Positions 49,701 through 59,300 of a stretch of 64,000 nt of DNA are shown here, in pieces. The notes below the pieces were generated by a model. That model was given only the letters and a program-made list of their open reading frames with translations. It was not told the origin of the DNA and searched no databases. Source of the stretch: Lachancea mirantina. Taxonomy: Eukaryota > Ascomycota > Saccharomycetes > Saccharomycetales > Saccharomycetaceae. The stretch covers positions 372,001-436,000 of the forward strand of contig LT598467.1 in assembly GCA_900074745.1 (NCBI GenBank), in the 5' to 3' direction. Each line of letters begins with the position of its first letter. Position 1 is the first letter of the stretch. The position numbers and the translations under genes were made by a program.

Positions 49701-52700
49701 TTGTTCTGAAATACTAATGTCCTCTTCATCAGGATGAATTTCTAATAAAAGAAAGTCATCTAAAGTGACACTGTGTATGAGTACCTTTTGTCCCTTGGCA
49801 AGTTGGTGTAGTTCTGACTGATCCTTGCGGGTAAAGCCTGTCGGCTTAGACTCCTTCCATAATAGTCTATAGCTCATGTCGTAGGGCAGCAAATTTTCCA
49901 AGATAAGAGGTGAAGAGATAATGACTTTCATGTGAGGGTAGACCCGGGCTAGTGGCTCGTTATGATCATATTGAGCATCGATTTCAAAATGGAACAAATT
50001 ATCCTGGCTTTTGTTTCTGCACGTCACTGTTTGAGGACGGTTCAACAATTGCCTCCACCTAATGGATCTCGATGGCCACTCAAAATTTCCTTTTGGTCTC
50101 AAAATCACTTCAGTTTCGTAAGCTTTCTCAGCTGGAATTGATCTACTTTCCCCAGGGTTTAATTCTTGGATTGTTTCTTCACCCGCCATTTTAAATTCCA
50201 AAATGTTAGACGTCGAATTTTGTAACACAATCGTCGATCTTATTGTAACCGTCTTAACGTTATCGTCTCCCAAAGTCAGCTCGCAAGCTAGCCTGGTGTG
50301 GATTCCATTTTTCGGAGGCCTTAATGTGTAAACATCTTCGCCCTCTGCTGTAACATCAATCCTCAAAGAAGATTCATATTTCTTGTCAGCGACTTCCACT
50401 CCCAACATGTTCATAGTGCTATCGGTATCAAGGTTCTCCCTAACTCTTCGCCAATCTTCAAATTCCCACGGTAAGCATTCCATGCTTTCAAGAATTGTCA
50501 ACTGATTCCTTTGGCTTTCGTCTTCGGATGCGATCCAAACATTTAAAGTCATGCCCGTGTCATTGACAATTTTATAAGGCTTTTCGGCTCCTCTGACGGT
50601 AAGGTCCTGATGGTCATAGATCGAGGACGGTATTTGAGAAAGAAGAGCAATTGTTCTAGAAGAAAGACTCAAACTGGCAATTTTGCTAGATACCACATCA
50701 AACACCAGTGCAGCATTGGTATCAGAGCCCCTGGAGACATGAAACGAGATTGGGAAGGCTTCCACAAGAGGTTCCCAGCTAGATCGCGAGTAGTTGAAAA
50801 TGTTTGCGTATAGTTCAATGGTGGAGAGTAGCTCAACATCATTTGACCAATTGTTAGCTGAAATGTTGAAAGGCCTCACATTCATATCAATAATTGGAAG
50901 TTCATGAACATCACCAATGAGGACCATCCTTAATCCTTCAACGTCTGCATTCAATTTTTCTGCAGTGAGAATTGCCTCCTCATTGCGACGAGTTTTATTG
51001 CGACTGGAGAGAAAACTAGCGGAAGATACAATACTCGGCGCATACTTTGACAAAGTGCGCTTAAAATCTTTTGAGAAGGAACCATATTTGGTTTTAAAAT
51101 CAGTCTCTTCTGATGTAGGTTCTGATGCAAGCCCGTGGCTTTTGGCCAGCTTCATTGCCTTATCAAAAATTGCGAGAGCCAGCCTAATGTCTCTCAAAGA
51201 TAATCTCATTACTATAGGTTCCACAGATATGTGCACACTTGTTAAAAACTTTTCCGCATTGGAGTCCCTTGTATCAACAGCAATAGATGAAGAGAAATCG
51301 TCTAATAACCTAATTCTGTTTTCATCAAATGAGCCCATTCTGCAAAGAAACATCCCCAAGTTGTTGGCATTAGCCGACATGATATTTTGGTCAGCTATCA
51401 TCAATTGTCCAGCACTAAACACAATGGCTTCTGTATTTTTATCCGAGGGATCTGATAACAGAATGATAGATCCATCAACAACGTTTAAGGAGTAATGAAT
51501 TTTTAAAGACCCCTCTCCAGAGATAGAGTCGTTTTCTTTCAACTGTCCTTCCTCACTATTAATCTTGGCCGGAGGCTTCACGCTCAGAGTCGGATCAAAG
51601 AATGCTTTAAGTGCAAATAGGTAATCCAAAGCCAAAATAAGCCGAGGCGTGTCAACTGTCACACTTATGTTGAAAACACTAGAACTGCCTAGTTTCCGCT
51701 CGACAACGGTTGCCATAAATTGATTATTATCTCCTGACGTTTTCGGAATAAGCTCGGTAAACTCGTTTTCTTTCTCTTTTCTAATATCTTCGACGGTAAA
51801 TGAGAAAGTGTGTATCTCTGCATTCAATTCCATGTCATCATTGGTTTTCAAGACCATACCAAAGTCATGAAAAGTCAATCTTGTCATTGCACACTCATCG
51901 ACGCTCTTGCAACCCTTAGTCTCTGAATATAGTGTCAAAGAAGTATTAGGAGCAGCAAATTCCATGCTCAAAGAAATCTTTCTATCATTGCTGCTTTCTT
52001 GCGGTCTACTTGAAGCCTCAGAAAGTTCAGACTCGCCTTTTGGAAACATCAAAGCGCTTACGTCAACTGCGGCATCTTCAGCCACTACTAGATCGCTTTG
52101 ATCAATCTGCAAAGCCTTGGGAAGATTTTGGGATAGAACATACATGTATTGGAGCTGCAAATCTGTCAACCTTGCTGAAAGCGGTTCGAAATAGCCTTTA
52201 ACATCAAAGCTCCCTCCGTCATCACCATTTGCGGGCTTATGAGTGATATCAAAGTGCATGGCAAGATCTTGAATAATATGCAATTCTTGGAGGAGATTGT
52301 TTTCCATGTGGAAAATGGAAGAAATAGTTCCTGACTTTATGCCAGAAGAAATCGTGTTGATGAGGACATTATCGCTCTCTTTAAAGGTGTTCTGAACATA
52401 CAGCTGTCCAAGATAGAAGGTTATGCTGTCGTATGTTTCCTTTCCTGGATCTATGAGTTTGGGAAATATGATTACAGGTGCCTTCACGTTGATGTTGAGT
52501 TTCATGTTATTCACTGACTCGATATTGCCTGCTTGGTCATAAGCTAGTTCCCGAGCATGATCAAAAAGCCCTTTCATTCTTTGAAACTTAGCCGCGTAAT
52601 TCAGAAGCCTATTCAAGGCATCATCGACAACATTGATAACCATGGAACCCGTCCTGTAATCGAAAGAGGAGCTGAAATTGTTCGAGTTCTTAGCAGGATC

Positions 52701-55700
52701 GAAAGTTTCATAAGTCAACTCCACAAGCTCGTTATCGCTAATCGTGATAAGTTTCCGCAGTGGTGATGTTTTAGGGAGCCCTTTATGGATTTCATTTGTG
52801 AGATCAATTCCGCCAAGACTAGCTTTCAAGTTCATCGACTCGGGCAGTAAAAACAAAGCTATCTCTGCGGCACTCAACTCCAAAGTAGCAATATCTGTAG
52901 ACTCGTCGCTGAGAAGTACTATAACGTTATCCATAGAAAGATGGAAATTTATTTTTTGAGGAGCATCCTCAGTATCTGGGGCATTGTGCTTTAAAGCATC
53001 GACAGGCATTTCGGGTCCGTTCGGATCAGTGAATGTGGTTATCGCAAAGTTGATCAACGTCAAAATTGTTTTGGGATTCAGAGTAAACTTCAGTTCGGTC
53101 ATCGACATCATAACGTCCTGGTCTGCCACAGCGATTAAAAAGCCTTTGTGCGTCACGATTCTCTGGCTTCTAACAAGGGATATCTTAAATAAGTCGGAGT
53201 CATCACCACTATGAGCATGTGTTGATTGAACTATCCAACCAGTTTCATTCACTTGAGTATCTTCGATAAAATCTTCTATGTCCAGAGAATGCAGTGCAAG
53301 GTCTAACTCGAAATTTTTGGCCTTTTTCCCCAAGTCAAGTTCAAAATTCTTCCCAACAAGATTCACCAAAGGCGTCGTGCCCATGCTACCCTCGTCTGTG
53401 CACTTGTGAAGCCATACATGAATCAATTCGATGTCAAACTTCAGTTGAAAAATGCGTTGATTGAGCTCAGTCGGTGTCATTTTTTTCAGACCATCCAACT
53501 GCTCCTGCAGCATTTGACTTTCACGGGCGAATTGTGATTGAGAAGTAGAAACTTCATTATCTGTTAAAAAATTACCTTCAAAACCACTGTGCTCGGTTCC
53601 AAAGTTACCAAATTGAGGCAAACAATTATCAATCAATTTCATCAAAACCTTGTATTGATAATCATTAATCGAAAGCTTAAGTAGTGGAAGCTTCCCGTAA
53701 ATTGCAATTTTAGGTAAGGTTAAAGCCCTCGGAAGGATAGAAATATCGACATCGAGCTCCATTTCCATTCTGTCCAATATAACTGAGTTACTCTCTCTGT
53801 CACTTAAATTCAGTTTCGAAATGGTACTCCTTATATCTGGGCCTACCAGAAACTGCATGTCGTTGAGTTTGAGTTTAAATCTATCAAACATGAGTCTTTT
53901 AATATCTTGAGGTGCAATTTTGTCGTACTCCTCTGGACTCATAGCCTTCATCTCTTTGATCTTTTCTTTTGGAACCAAGTCACTAGCAAGCGATATGTGG
54001 CCGGCATCAATTACTGCACAAGGCGTATCCCAGACATGAGGATTTAATGGAATTATAATGAGCGGGGCCTGTAAGTCCATCTCGACGTTGACTGTTTTGT
54101 GGTCTTCGAGTATTGCCTCTACTCCCATCCTGGATTGGGCGGTCCACCCTCCAACTGTTGCCTCCGCGGCATTCATAATAGCGCCAATGGTATCAAGATG
54201 TTTTCTGGGTGGATCAAATAAACGAATGATCTCATTTACGAAGTGAACATGATAAAACACGGTCATACTTTTCAGCTGTAGCTCGACCTTGGTGTCAGCA
54301 GAGTTATCAAGAGGATTTTGCTCTAGAGCAACTTTGAAAAATGGCTCCTGGTCTGAAGTCTCACCTTCCTCATCTTGTATTTGAAGATTTTTAACACTCA
54401 CAATATGTTTGTAAAGCGTGTTCGGGGAGCCATCCTCAACTTTAAACTCACGCAGCCTGAAAGTTGCAAGCATAGAGTCTGGGCGCTGATAAAAGTCAGT
54501 TTCGCAATTCTCAAAGATAACCTCACCCAACTTTAACGACTTGGAATCATTTATGAAGCGAAGTGAGCCCTTTTTCAAAAGGCACGAAGCACTTGTGACA
54601 ACCCTATCACGAGGTAAGCTTATTGCTTCTGACAGTATCTTAGTCTCGTCAAATTCTATTGCATCGTAAAGCTCCTTTCTCTGCTCGTCAGTCAACTCCA
54701 ATTTGTCTTGCTGTTCTTCGTTCGAGCTGCCTCCGCTCCACCACGAAGAAAACCATCCTGCATTTTTATTTGTTTCACCCTGCTCGGAACCCGAAAGCTT
54801 CGCCTCACGGCTTTCAGTACGGAATTGTTTCGAAGCCATAGCCCTGAATAGCTTGATATCCTCAAGCGATAAAATCTTATGAAGCTCTTTTAGCTCTGCT
54901 TCGTCTTCTTCATTGAGCGACATTTTTGCATTGTGTTCTGAAGCTAAATGCTTCTTCCACAGCCCGATATACTCAATTCTCTTATCCCTCCTCCATTTGA
55001 TAAAATCCCAACTCATCTTATAATTCCTACCATGAATCTCTTGATAAATCGATCGAGCGGCATAGGCAAACCAAGCGCGGGGATCATCAGAAACAGAGCA
55101 CTTAGGCCTTTGTCTTCTGAACTTGACGGTTTTTTTATACCAGTGAATTTTTGACGCCGTGTTCAAAATGTCCTGATATTGAACGTCACTGATGTCGAGC
55201 CCAAACTCCTCGAACAAAAGCTTTACGTCAATATGTGGCTGTTTTTCTGTTGAACCGGCTTTATTGAGAGTTAGCCGCCCACATCCACTAACGGGTCTAA
55301 GTAAAAATTTGTGGTCAACTGCATTATTTGCACTACAAATGGAGTTTTCCATGCGAAGCCGGAGTTGGTCGTGATCAGTACTAGAAATACTGTCTGCATT
55401 GGAATTCCAGTAAACTGCCAAAGAATCCAGGGTCAAAAGCTTCTGTGTAATCGCCGTTGTCATCGAAATAAAGCTAGGAACCCAATTTTCGTTTGTCGAG
55501 ACGGCTGAAATCTCACTCAAGGTGAGCCCAACAGCATATGGCTCCTCTCCAAAAATTCCCTCCATGTCTTCGTACCGCACATGTATATTCTTGATTGAAA
55601 CCTGCAAATTATCCACGATCTTGGTCAACAAAGACTGTGTGAAAGTCTCATTTTGTTCTTGGTTGTCGCCTATAGCAGTAGTAGCCGCTTTGCTTATCTC

Positions 55701-56054
55701 CTCTATCTCCTCTAGCTTCCTAAGTTTGAACCTTAACTCCCGCTCTTCATCGTCTTTCTCGTCTTCTCCTTCTTCATCTCTAGGACCACATAAGAGATGG
55801 ACCCCATCGATCAAGATTTTTACAGGTCTGTTTTTAAGGCTCTTCCATGGAACTGCCAACGTCAACTCCCCTAGATACCCATACTTCACGTCGATTGGTA
55901 AATCCAAGGCATCAAGGGACTCCTTCCTTAGTTTCAAGTTTCTCAGCTTGACGTCTCCACTCCAAATTCCCACGTTTAGTTGAGTGCTATCGAAGTTCTC
56001 GACATATGCCCCAAGAACTCGATTCAGCAACCCAGCAGCAAGTGACTCGAGCAT
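46749..56054 (-). CDS. VPS13: Vps13 bridge-like lipid transfer protein
   Basis: Vps13 moves phospholipids in bulk at membrane contact sites (nucleus-vacuole, vacuole-mitochondria, prospore membrane) through a long hydrophobic groove. The 3101-residue product (3144 in S. cerevisiae) starts with the chorein domain (MLESLAAGLLNRVLGAYVENF), continues with the extended groove repeats, then the adaptor-binding VAB/SHR-BD part (about 1900-2500, with YSPYVILNGTNRDLQIEG), and ends in the APT1/ATG2-C region and a PH-like domain. SNEEQQ near residue 450 is a likely disordered loop. It shares the 322-bp promoter with ECM29. Confidence 0.98.
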   Translation of the reverse strand: MLESLAAGLLNRVLGAYVENFDSTQLNVGIWSGDVKLRNLKLRKESLDALDLPIDVKYGYLGELTLAVPWKSLKNRPVKILIDGVHLLCGPRDEEGEDEKDDEERELRFKLRKLEEIEEISKAATTAIGDNQEQNETFTQSLLTKIVDNLQVSIKNIHVRYEDMEGIFGEEPYAVGLTLSEISAVSTNENWVPSFISMTTAITQKLLTLDSLAVYWNSNADSISSTDHDQLRLRMENSICSANNAVDHKFLLRPVSGCGRLTLNKAGSTEKQPHIDVKLLFEEFGLDISDVQYQDILNTASKIHWYKKTVKFRRQRPKCSVSDDPRAWFAYAARSIYQEIHGRNYKMSWDFIKWRRDKRIEYIGLWKKHLASEHNAKMSLNEEDEAELKELHKILSLEDIKLFRAMASKQFRTESREAKLSGSEQGETNKNAGWFSSWWSGGSSNEEQQDKLELTDEQRKELYDAIEFDETKILSEAISLPRDRVVTSASCLLKKGSLRFINDSKSLKLGEVIFENCETDFYQRPDSMLATFRLREFKVEDGSPNTLYKHIVSVKNLQIQDEEGETSDQEPFFKVALEQNPLDNSADTKVELQLKSMTVFYHVHFVNEIIRLFDPPRKHLDTIGAIMNAAEATVGGWTAQSRMGVEAILEDHKTVNVEMDLQAPLIIIPLNPHVWDTPCAVIDAGHISLASDLVPKEKIKEMKAMSPEEYDKIAPQDIKRLMFDRFKLKLNDMQFLVGPDIRSTISKLNLSDRESNSVILDRMEMELDVDISILPRALTLPKIAIYGKLPLLKLSINDYQYKVLMKLIDNCLPQFGNFGTEHSGFEGNFLTDNEVSTSQSQFARESQMLQEQLDGLKKMTPTELNQRIFQLKFDIELIHVWLHKCTDEGSMGTTPLVNLVGKNFELDLGKKAKNFELDLALHSLDIEDFIEDTQVNETGWIVQSTHAHSGDDSDLFKISLVRSQRIVTHKGFLIAVADQDVMMSMTELKFTLNPKTILTLINFAITTFTDPNGPEMPVDALKHNAPDTEDAPQKINFHLSMDNVIVLLSDESTDIATLELSAAEIALFLLPESMNLKASLGGIDLTNEIHKGLPKTSPLRKLITISDNELVELTYETFDPAKNSNNFSSSFDYRTGSMVINVVDDALNRLLNYAAKFQRMKGLFDHARELAYDQAGNIESVNNMKLNINVKAPVIIFPKLIDPGKETYDSITFYLGQLYVQNTFKESDNVLINTISSGIKSGTISSIFHMENNLLQELHIIQDLAMHFDITHKPANGDDGGSFDVKGYFEPLSARLTDLQLQYMYVLSQNLPKALQIDQSDLVVAEDAAVDVSALMFPKGESELSEASSRPQESSNDRKISLSMEFAAPNTSLTLYSETKGCKSVDECAMTRLTFHDFGMVLKTNDDMELNAEIHTFSFTVEDIRKEKENEFTELIPKTSGDNNQFMATVVERKLGSSSVFNISVTVDTPRLILALDYLFALKAFFDPTLSVKPPAKINSEEGQLKENDSISGEGSLKIHYSLNVVDGSIILLSDPSDKNTEAIVFSAGQLMIADQNIMSANANNLGMFLCRMGSFDENRIRLLDDFSSSIAVDTRDSNAEKFLTSVHISVEPIVMRLSLRDIRLALAIFDKAMKLAKSHGLASEPTSEETDFKTKYGSFSKDFKRTLSKYAPSIVSSASFLSSRNKTRRNEEAILTAEKLNADVEGLRMVLIGDVHELPIIDMNVRPFNISANNWSNDVELLSTIELYANIFNYSRSSWEPLVEAFPISFHVSRGSDTNAALVFDVVSSKIASLSLSSRTIALLSQIPSSIYDHQDLTVRGAEKPYKIVNDTGMTLNVWIASEDESQRNQLTILESMECLPWEFEDWRRVRENLDTDSTMNMLGVEVADKKYESSLRIDVTAEGEDVYTLRPPKNGIHTRLACELTLGDDNVKTVTIRSTIVLQNSTSNILEFKMAGEETIQELNPGESRSIPAEKAYETEVILRPKGNFEWPSRSIRWRQLLNRPQTVTCRNKSQDNLFHFEIDAQYDHNEPLARVYPHMKVIISSPLILENLLPYDMSYRLLWKESKPTGFTRKDQSELHQLAKGQKVLIHSVTLDDFLLLEIHPDEEDISISEQCLINTPYRSELQPESRLSLRYKTGQKLFLNAHYKNVEGSRAKIVSIYSPYVILNGTNRDLQIEGDNNNITLAKVLLTEDGNRFSKPTMFSFNRDKSNRNRASVRFNDSDWSIRTSFDAIGQAVDLTMSIPNKNLESNIGITVTEGEGRYAFSKLIHIQPRYIIRNELDADIEVSEFGSTNVFIVQTNISYPLYKMRSISNKHLILKYLGSNSAWSAPFMIKDIGSTYVKVLTRGKGHQLLKLDIVLEGATIFINIGHADGSWPYSIRNFSDHEFIFYQRDPRTFDNDDDYELYDDLADMDYEPLFYKVPPRSVMPYAWDYPAARQKKLILVARKRKREVQLAEIGNLKPMRLPVTAQNEQRAIVDLNVVADGPTQALVISNYNPEFSLYKLRSAQNTSTSLSTERGDQFEVQEEDRNVHTKIIFAFEGVGISLINTKLQELCYITLNNLELRYNESDLYQTVSCKLKWIQIDNQLFTGIFPNILYPTAIQKTSKELDYHPVLSGSVSKVKDDTHGVLYFKHATLLLQELTIQLDEDFLMALIDFSKIPGASWLHEAEDSLCDSYAMLVRPVELQRQNDIYFEMFHLQPTMLHLSFVRTEDLNPEDEKVGPQNALLFFVNVLTMALGNINDAPIKLNSLYMDNVKVPLPMLMSAIQTHYGQQFFYQIHKVLGSADFLGNPVGLFNNISSGVWDIFYEPYQGYMLNDRPQELGISIAKGGLSFVKKSVFGLSDSFAKFTGSVAKGLSVATQDREFQERRRLEQRKARGNQGFNGFGTGATSFVNGITSGLRGMAVDPFTGASQDGMPGFFKGLGKGIVGLPTKTAVGVLDLASNFSEGIRNTTTVLDGSLATRVRLPRYVGFDQIIKPFNERESQGQFWLKTANGGELINDKYLAHVVLPGKQLAVIVSMSHVIEIRLSSLEIMWKVKYSDVKAMTLERAGLVITLRNASSDLFVPISDSHEKRFLYKNLSIAVNEYNKYCQVEL

Positions 56055-56376
56055 TTTCTGAGCGCGAAGTTCCTAAACCTTACTTTTAATTCAGAATTGC
56101 CCAAATATCCCCTTTTCGCAAAGCCTTAGGTATGCTCTCTTGTTTGGAGGCATCGATTTGAAAGTGTTGATGTCTGATTATACGAAAGAATTCAAATCGG
56201 GTACTCGACATATGTGCATGTTTTGAGAAAGCTGGTCACTAAATGACATTTGCCACCCTAATTTAAGCGCTTCGGTACAGAGTTGATAAGTCATACTTAT
56301 TGCTACTTCGGTGATACGCAGCATTTTTTATTTTACAAAGAAGCGGATTTATTAATCAAATGCAAGATATAAACCA
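56055..56376. other. Divergent promoter of VPS13 and ECM29
   Basis: 322 bases without a gene; holds the PACE site (56249-56257) and a six-codon upstream frame (56360-56380) ahead of ECM29. Confidence 0.65.
56249..56257 (-). promoter_or_regulatory. PACE element (Rpn4 site) upstream of ECM29
   Basis: The minus strand reads GGTGGCAAA exactly, the proteasome-associated control element bound by Rpn4. It lies 120 bp upstream of the ECM29 ATG and 195 bp upstream of the VPS13 start. ECM29 encodes a proteasome-associated protein, so it is the likely target. Confidence 0.75.
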
Positions 56377-56380
56377 ATGA
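56360..56380 (+). promoter_or_regulatory. Six-codon upstream ORF overlapping the ECM29 start
   Basis: ATG at 56360 opens a frame of six codons ending in TGA at 56378-56380, which overlaps the ECM29 start ATG (56377-56379) as ATGA. If present in the transcript leader it would reduce or couple initiation at ECM29. Confidence 0.5.
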
Positions 56381-59300
56381 ATGAGCAGACAGAACTGGAT
56401 CTCATTGAAAGAAGTGAGCTTCGCCTGGCGTTAGCTTCGTCAAATGAAGCCTTAGAAAAATTCATGGATATATTTCTTACCCCTATTATCCTCAAGTTGG
56501 GCTCACCGCACGTTGCCGTTAGACAAGCAGTTTTAGGTTCGATGAAGAACATAATGGCTAGAATTACATCCCTACAAAGCGTGCAATTGCCAGCTGAAAA
56601 GCTTCTCGAACAGGTCAAGGAGCAGATACAGAATGAAATGAGCGGAGGCTCTTCTGTAAGTTTGTATTCGCTGGTCTTTTTGTCAAAGGCTGTGGACCGA
56701 ATGGATGGATCCGACTATCACAAGGCTTTGAAGCTGGTACGAGACGTTATGACTGGCATTTCGACTCTCCCGAAAATTTTGTCAGGCCGAATGTTCCACA
56801 TATGGTGTAAGCTCATACTTCTGTGGAATAAGTGCGGAAGGGAGGGCGCTGAGGAAGCGAACATTCTGTCCCTCTTCAATGAAGTTGGCATCGAAGATTT
56901 AGAATTTTTACTTGATAAATGCGGTGGATTTCTTATGCTGAAGCCACTGCAACCACAAGCTGACTCGGCAATTATTCCTCGTGGTTACAGTTGTCGGGGT
57001 CTGTCTGTTGAAGATACTGAATTTTTCACCTACGAAGCTGGCGTCACCTTTAGCCGTGAGCAGCATACAAAATATAAAACGGCGATATTTCATTTCCTAA
57101 CGACCTTTTCATTTACCGGACCGCATTATTGGAAATATCTATTGATAGCAAGTGGTGATCAGGCCAGGTTTTCTGACGAAGCTTTTGGACTTTTTAAAAA
57201 AGCTCAACCAGATTTTGAGAATCATGTGTTCATTGACGATCTGCTCTCACTGTATATGGGTAGCACTGCAAATGGTCGGCCGCCAGTTACATCGTCGCTG
57301 CAAGAAAAGATCTTGACGTCTTTTGTAAAAAGTCAATACGCTGTGAAAGACTCTTCAAAGGTTCTACTACTTGCTTCTATTGGGCTCAACTCCTCTGAAT
57401 TTAGTATCAGGTCTCTTACACTAGCTCTCCTAAGGCATGCTGCTGTTTTCAATTGCGAAGCGCTGAGTTATGTTGACGAAAGCAGCGACTTTTCCACAAA
57501 TATCCCATCTCTCATTAGAAATAACCTTCATAACGAGGGATGGCCAACATTACACTTGGATTCTTCGATTCCAAACTTTTCCATTTGTCTCGAAAATAGA
57601 AAAAAGCAATATGAGACATTAGGTATTATTCTCAGGAAGAACTTATCTTTCGTGACAGATCTTTCCTTCGTAGAATTTCTTCTCGAGTCTCTGTCGAAAG
57701 ATTTGGAGGAATTTAGGATCTGTATCCAAGAGGTTCTGTGCTCCTTAACACCATTACTGCCAGACCTTCCACCGAATTCAAAGCAGAAGCTAAAGACTAG
57801 TCTCTTTCAAATTATTTCAAGAGACTTCGGCGAGCTGGGCCACGATGCTAATGCTCCCAAGAGGGCGGCAAGTTTGCATTTAGTAGCTATCCGATACGCA
57901 AACGCGACCTTCCCTTTCGATGATTGCGATGCGCGTATCATTAACATAATGGGAACTTATCACCTTGAAAGTCAACTAGTGAAGGATGAGGCCGCCAAAA
58001 TGCTTCAACCTTATTGGTTTCATCATATGAAGTCGATGGAGTCACAAATCGTTTCTGCTCGCCGAAATCCGGACCCAGGTAATAACTGCTATCCTAAATT
58101 TGCGGTCTTCGTCGAGGCTCTTTTGAGATACGTGAACGATAAGCATTCCCTGATATCTCAAAAGCTATTCGGCTGTTTAACCCATTCAATAACGTTTGCT
58201 TTGCATGCCTTGGCCGCACAAGCAATCTCGGGAAAAGACACAGGTATTGTTCAGGACGAAGATTGGCCGACAAGAATAGAAAGCGCGCTAATGTGGGATA
58301 TTCAAACCCTTGGTTATATTGAAGAAGAGCTACAGATACTGCAACCAGATATTCTTTACGATTTGGTGTCTTTTTTAAGCCAAGTGCTCTTGGGAGATTT
58401 CTCGACGTCAAGTCTGGACAATGCTTCTTTGGAGTCGTCTGCTTCAATTTTGCTCTTGATCACTAGACTGGACCGCGGACATTCTGTAAAAAAATTGCAT
58501 CAATTTTCTACCGACATTTATCAGCGCATGGTGTCCTTCGAAACCATTTCAAGGGACCTCACTTTGAATACTGCGTACCTGTATTCCCTAGCCACGCAAC
58601 CAAGCTTTGAACTCATAAATAACATGATTGATGGGCTCAGGCATAGGGAAACATCTGATAATGAATACATCTCGATGCTTTATTGTTGCTCCTTTGCAGC
58701 CTCTCGACTACAGTTTCCTGCCAATGATGACAAAACTGCCGCTCTGTTGTCAGATTTAGTCACCCTTTTATTAGACAATTTGAAGGTACCGCGCCTCTTT
58801 ACCTGTTGCATTGACTCTTTTTCTCAACTCTTGAAGTTTGATTTGATAAAGTTTTTACCTTTCCAAAAGAGAGAAGAGGTAGCTTCAAAGTTGTCTAAAG
58901 CTTTGAAACCTAGGCTTTTCCATAGTCATGGGGCGATTTTAACATTTTCATATCTTGTATTTTGCCGCGCAGAGTCATCTTGGGAAAATACTTTGCTGAA
59001 TGAACTTCTTGGGCTCTGTCAATCAAAAGATTTGGATATCATTCTGACAGCTGGCGAGGCCTTGACGGTTGTTGCCGCGGGGTGGAGTTCCGACTACCTT
59101 TTCTTGTCAAGTCAGGTCGATACTGGGGAGTTAAGAGAATTAAAATCCCATTGCTCTCGTGAGAGAGAAGACGTCGTTCTCAATAGCATTCTGGGCTTAT
59201 GTGGGGAGACTCAACCTCTCAAGCGAAAAGCAGGGTGCATTTGGCTTTTTTCATTTGTGAGGTTTCTAGGCAAACGCTGTGCTACGTTATTTTCAACAAT

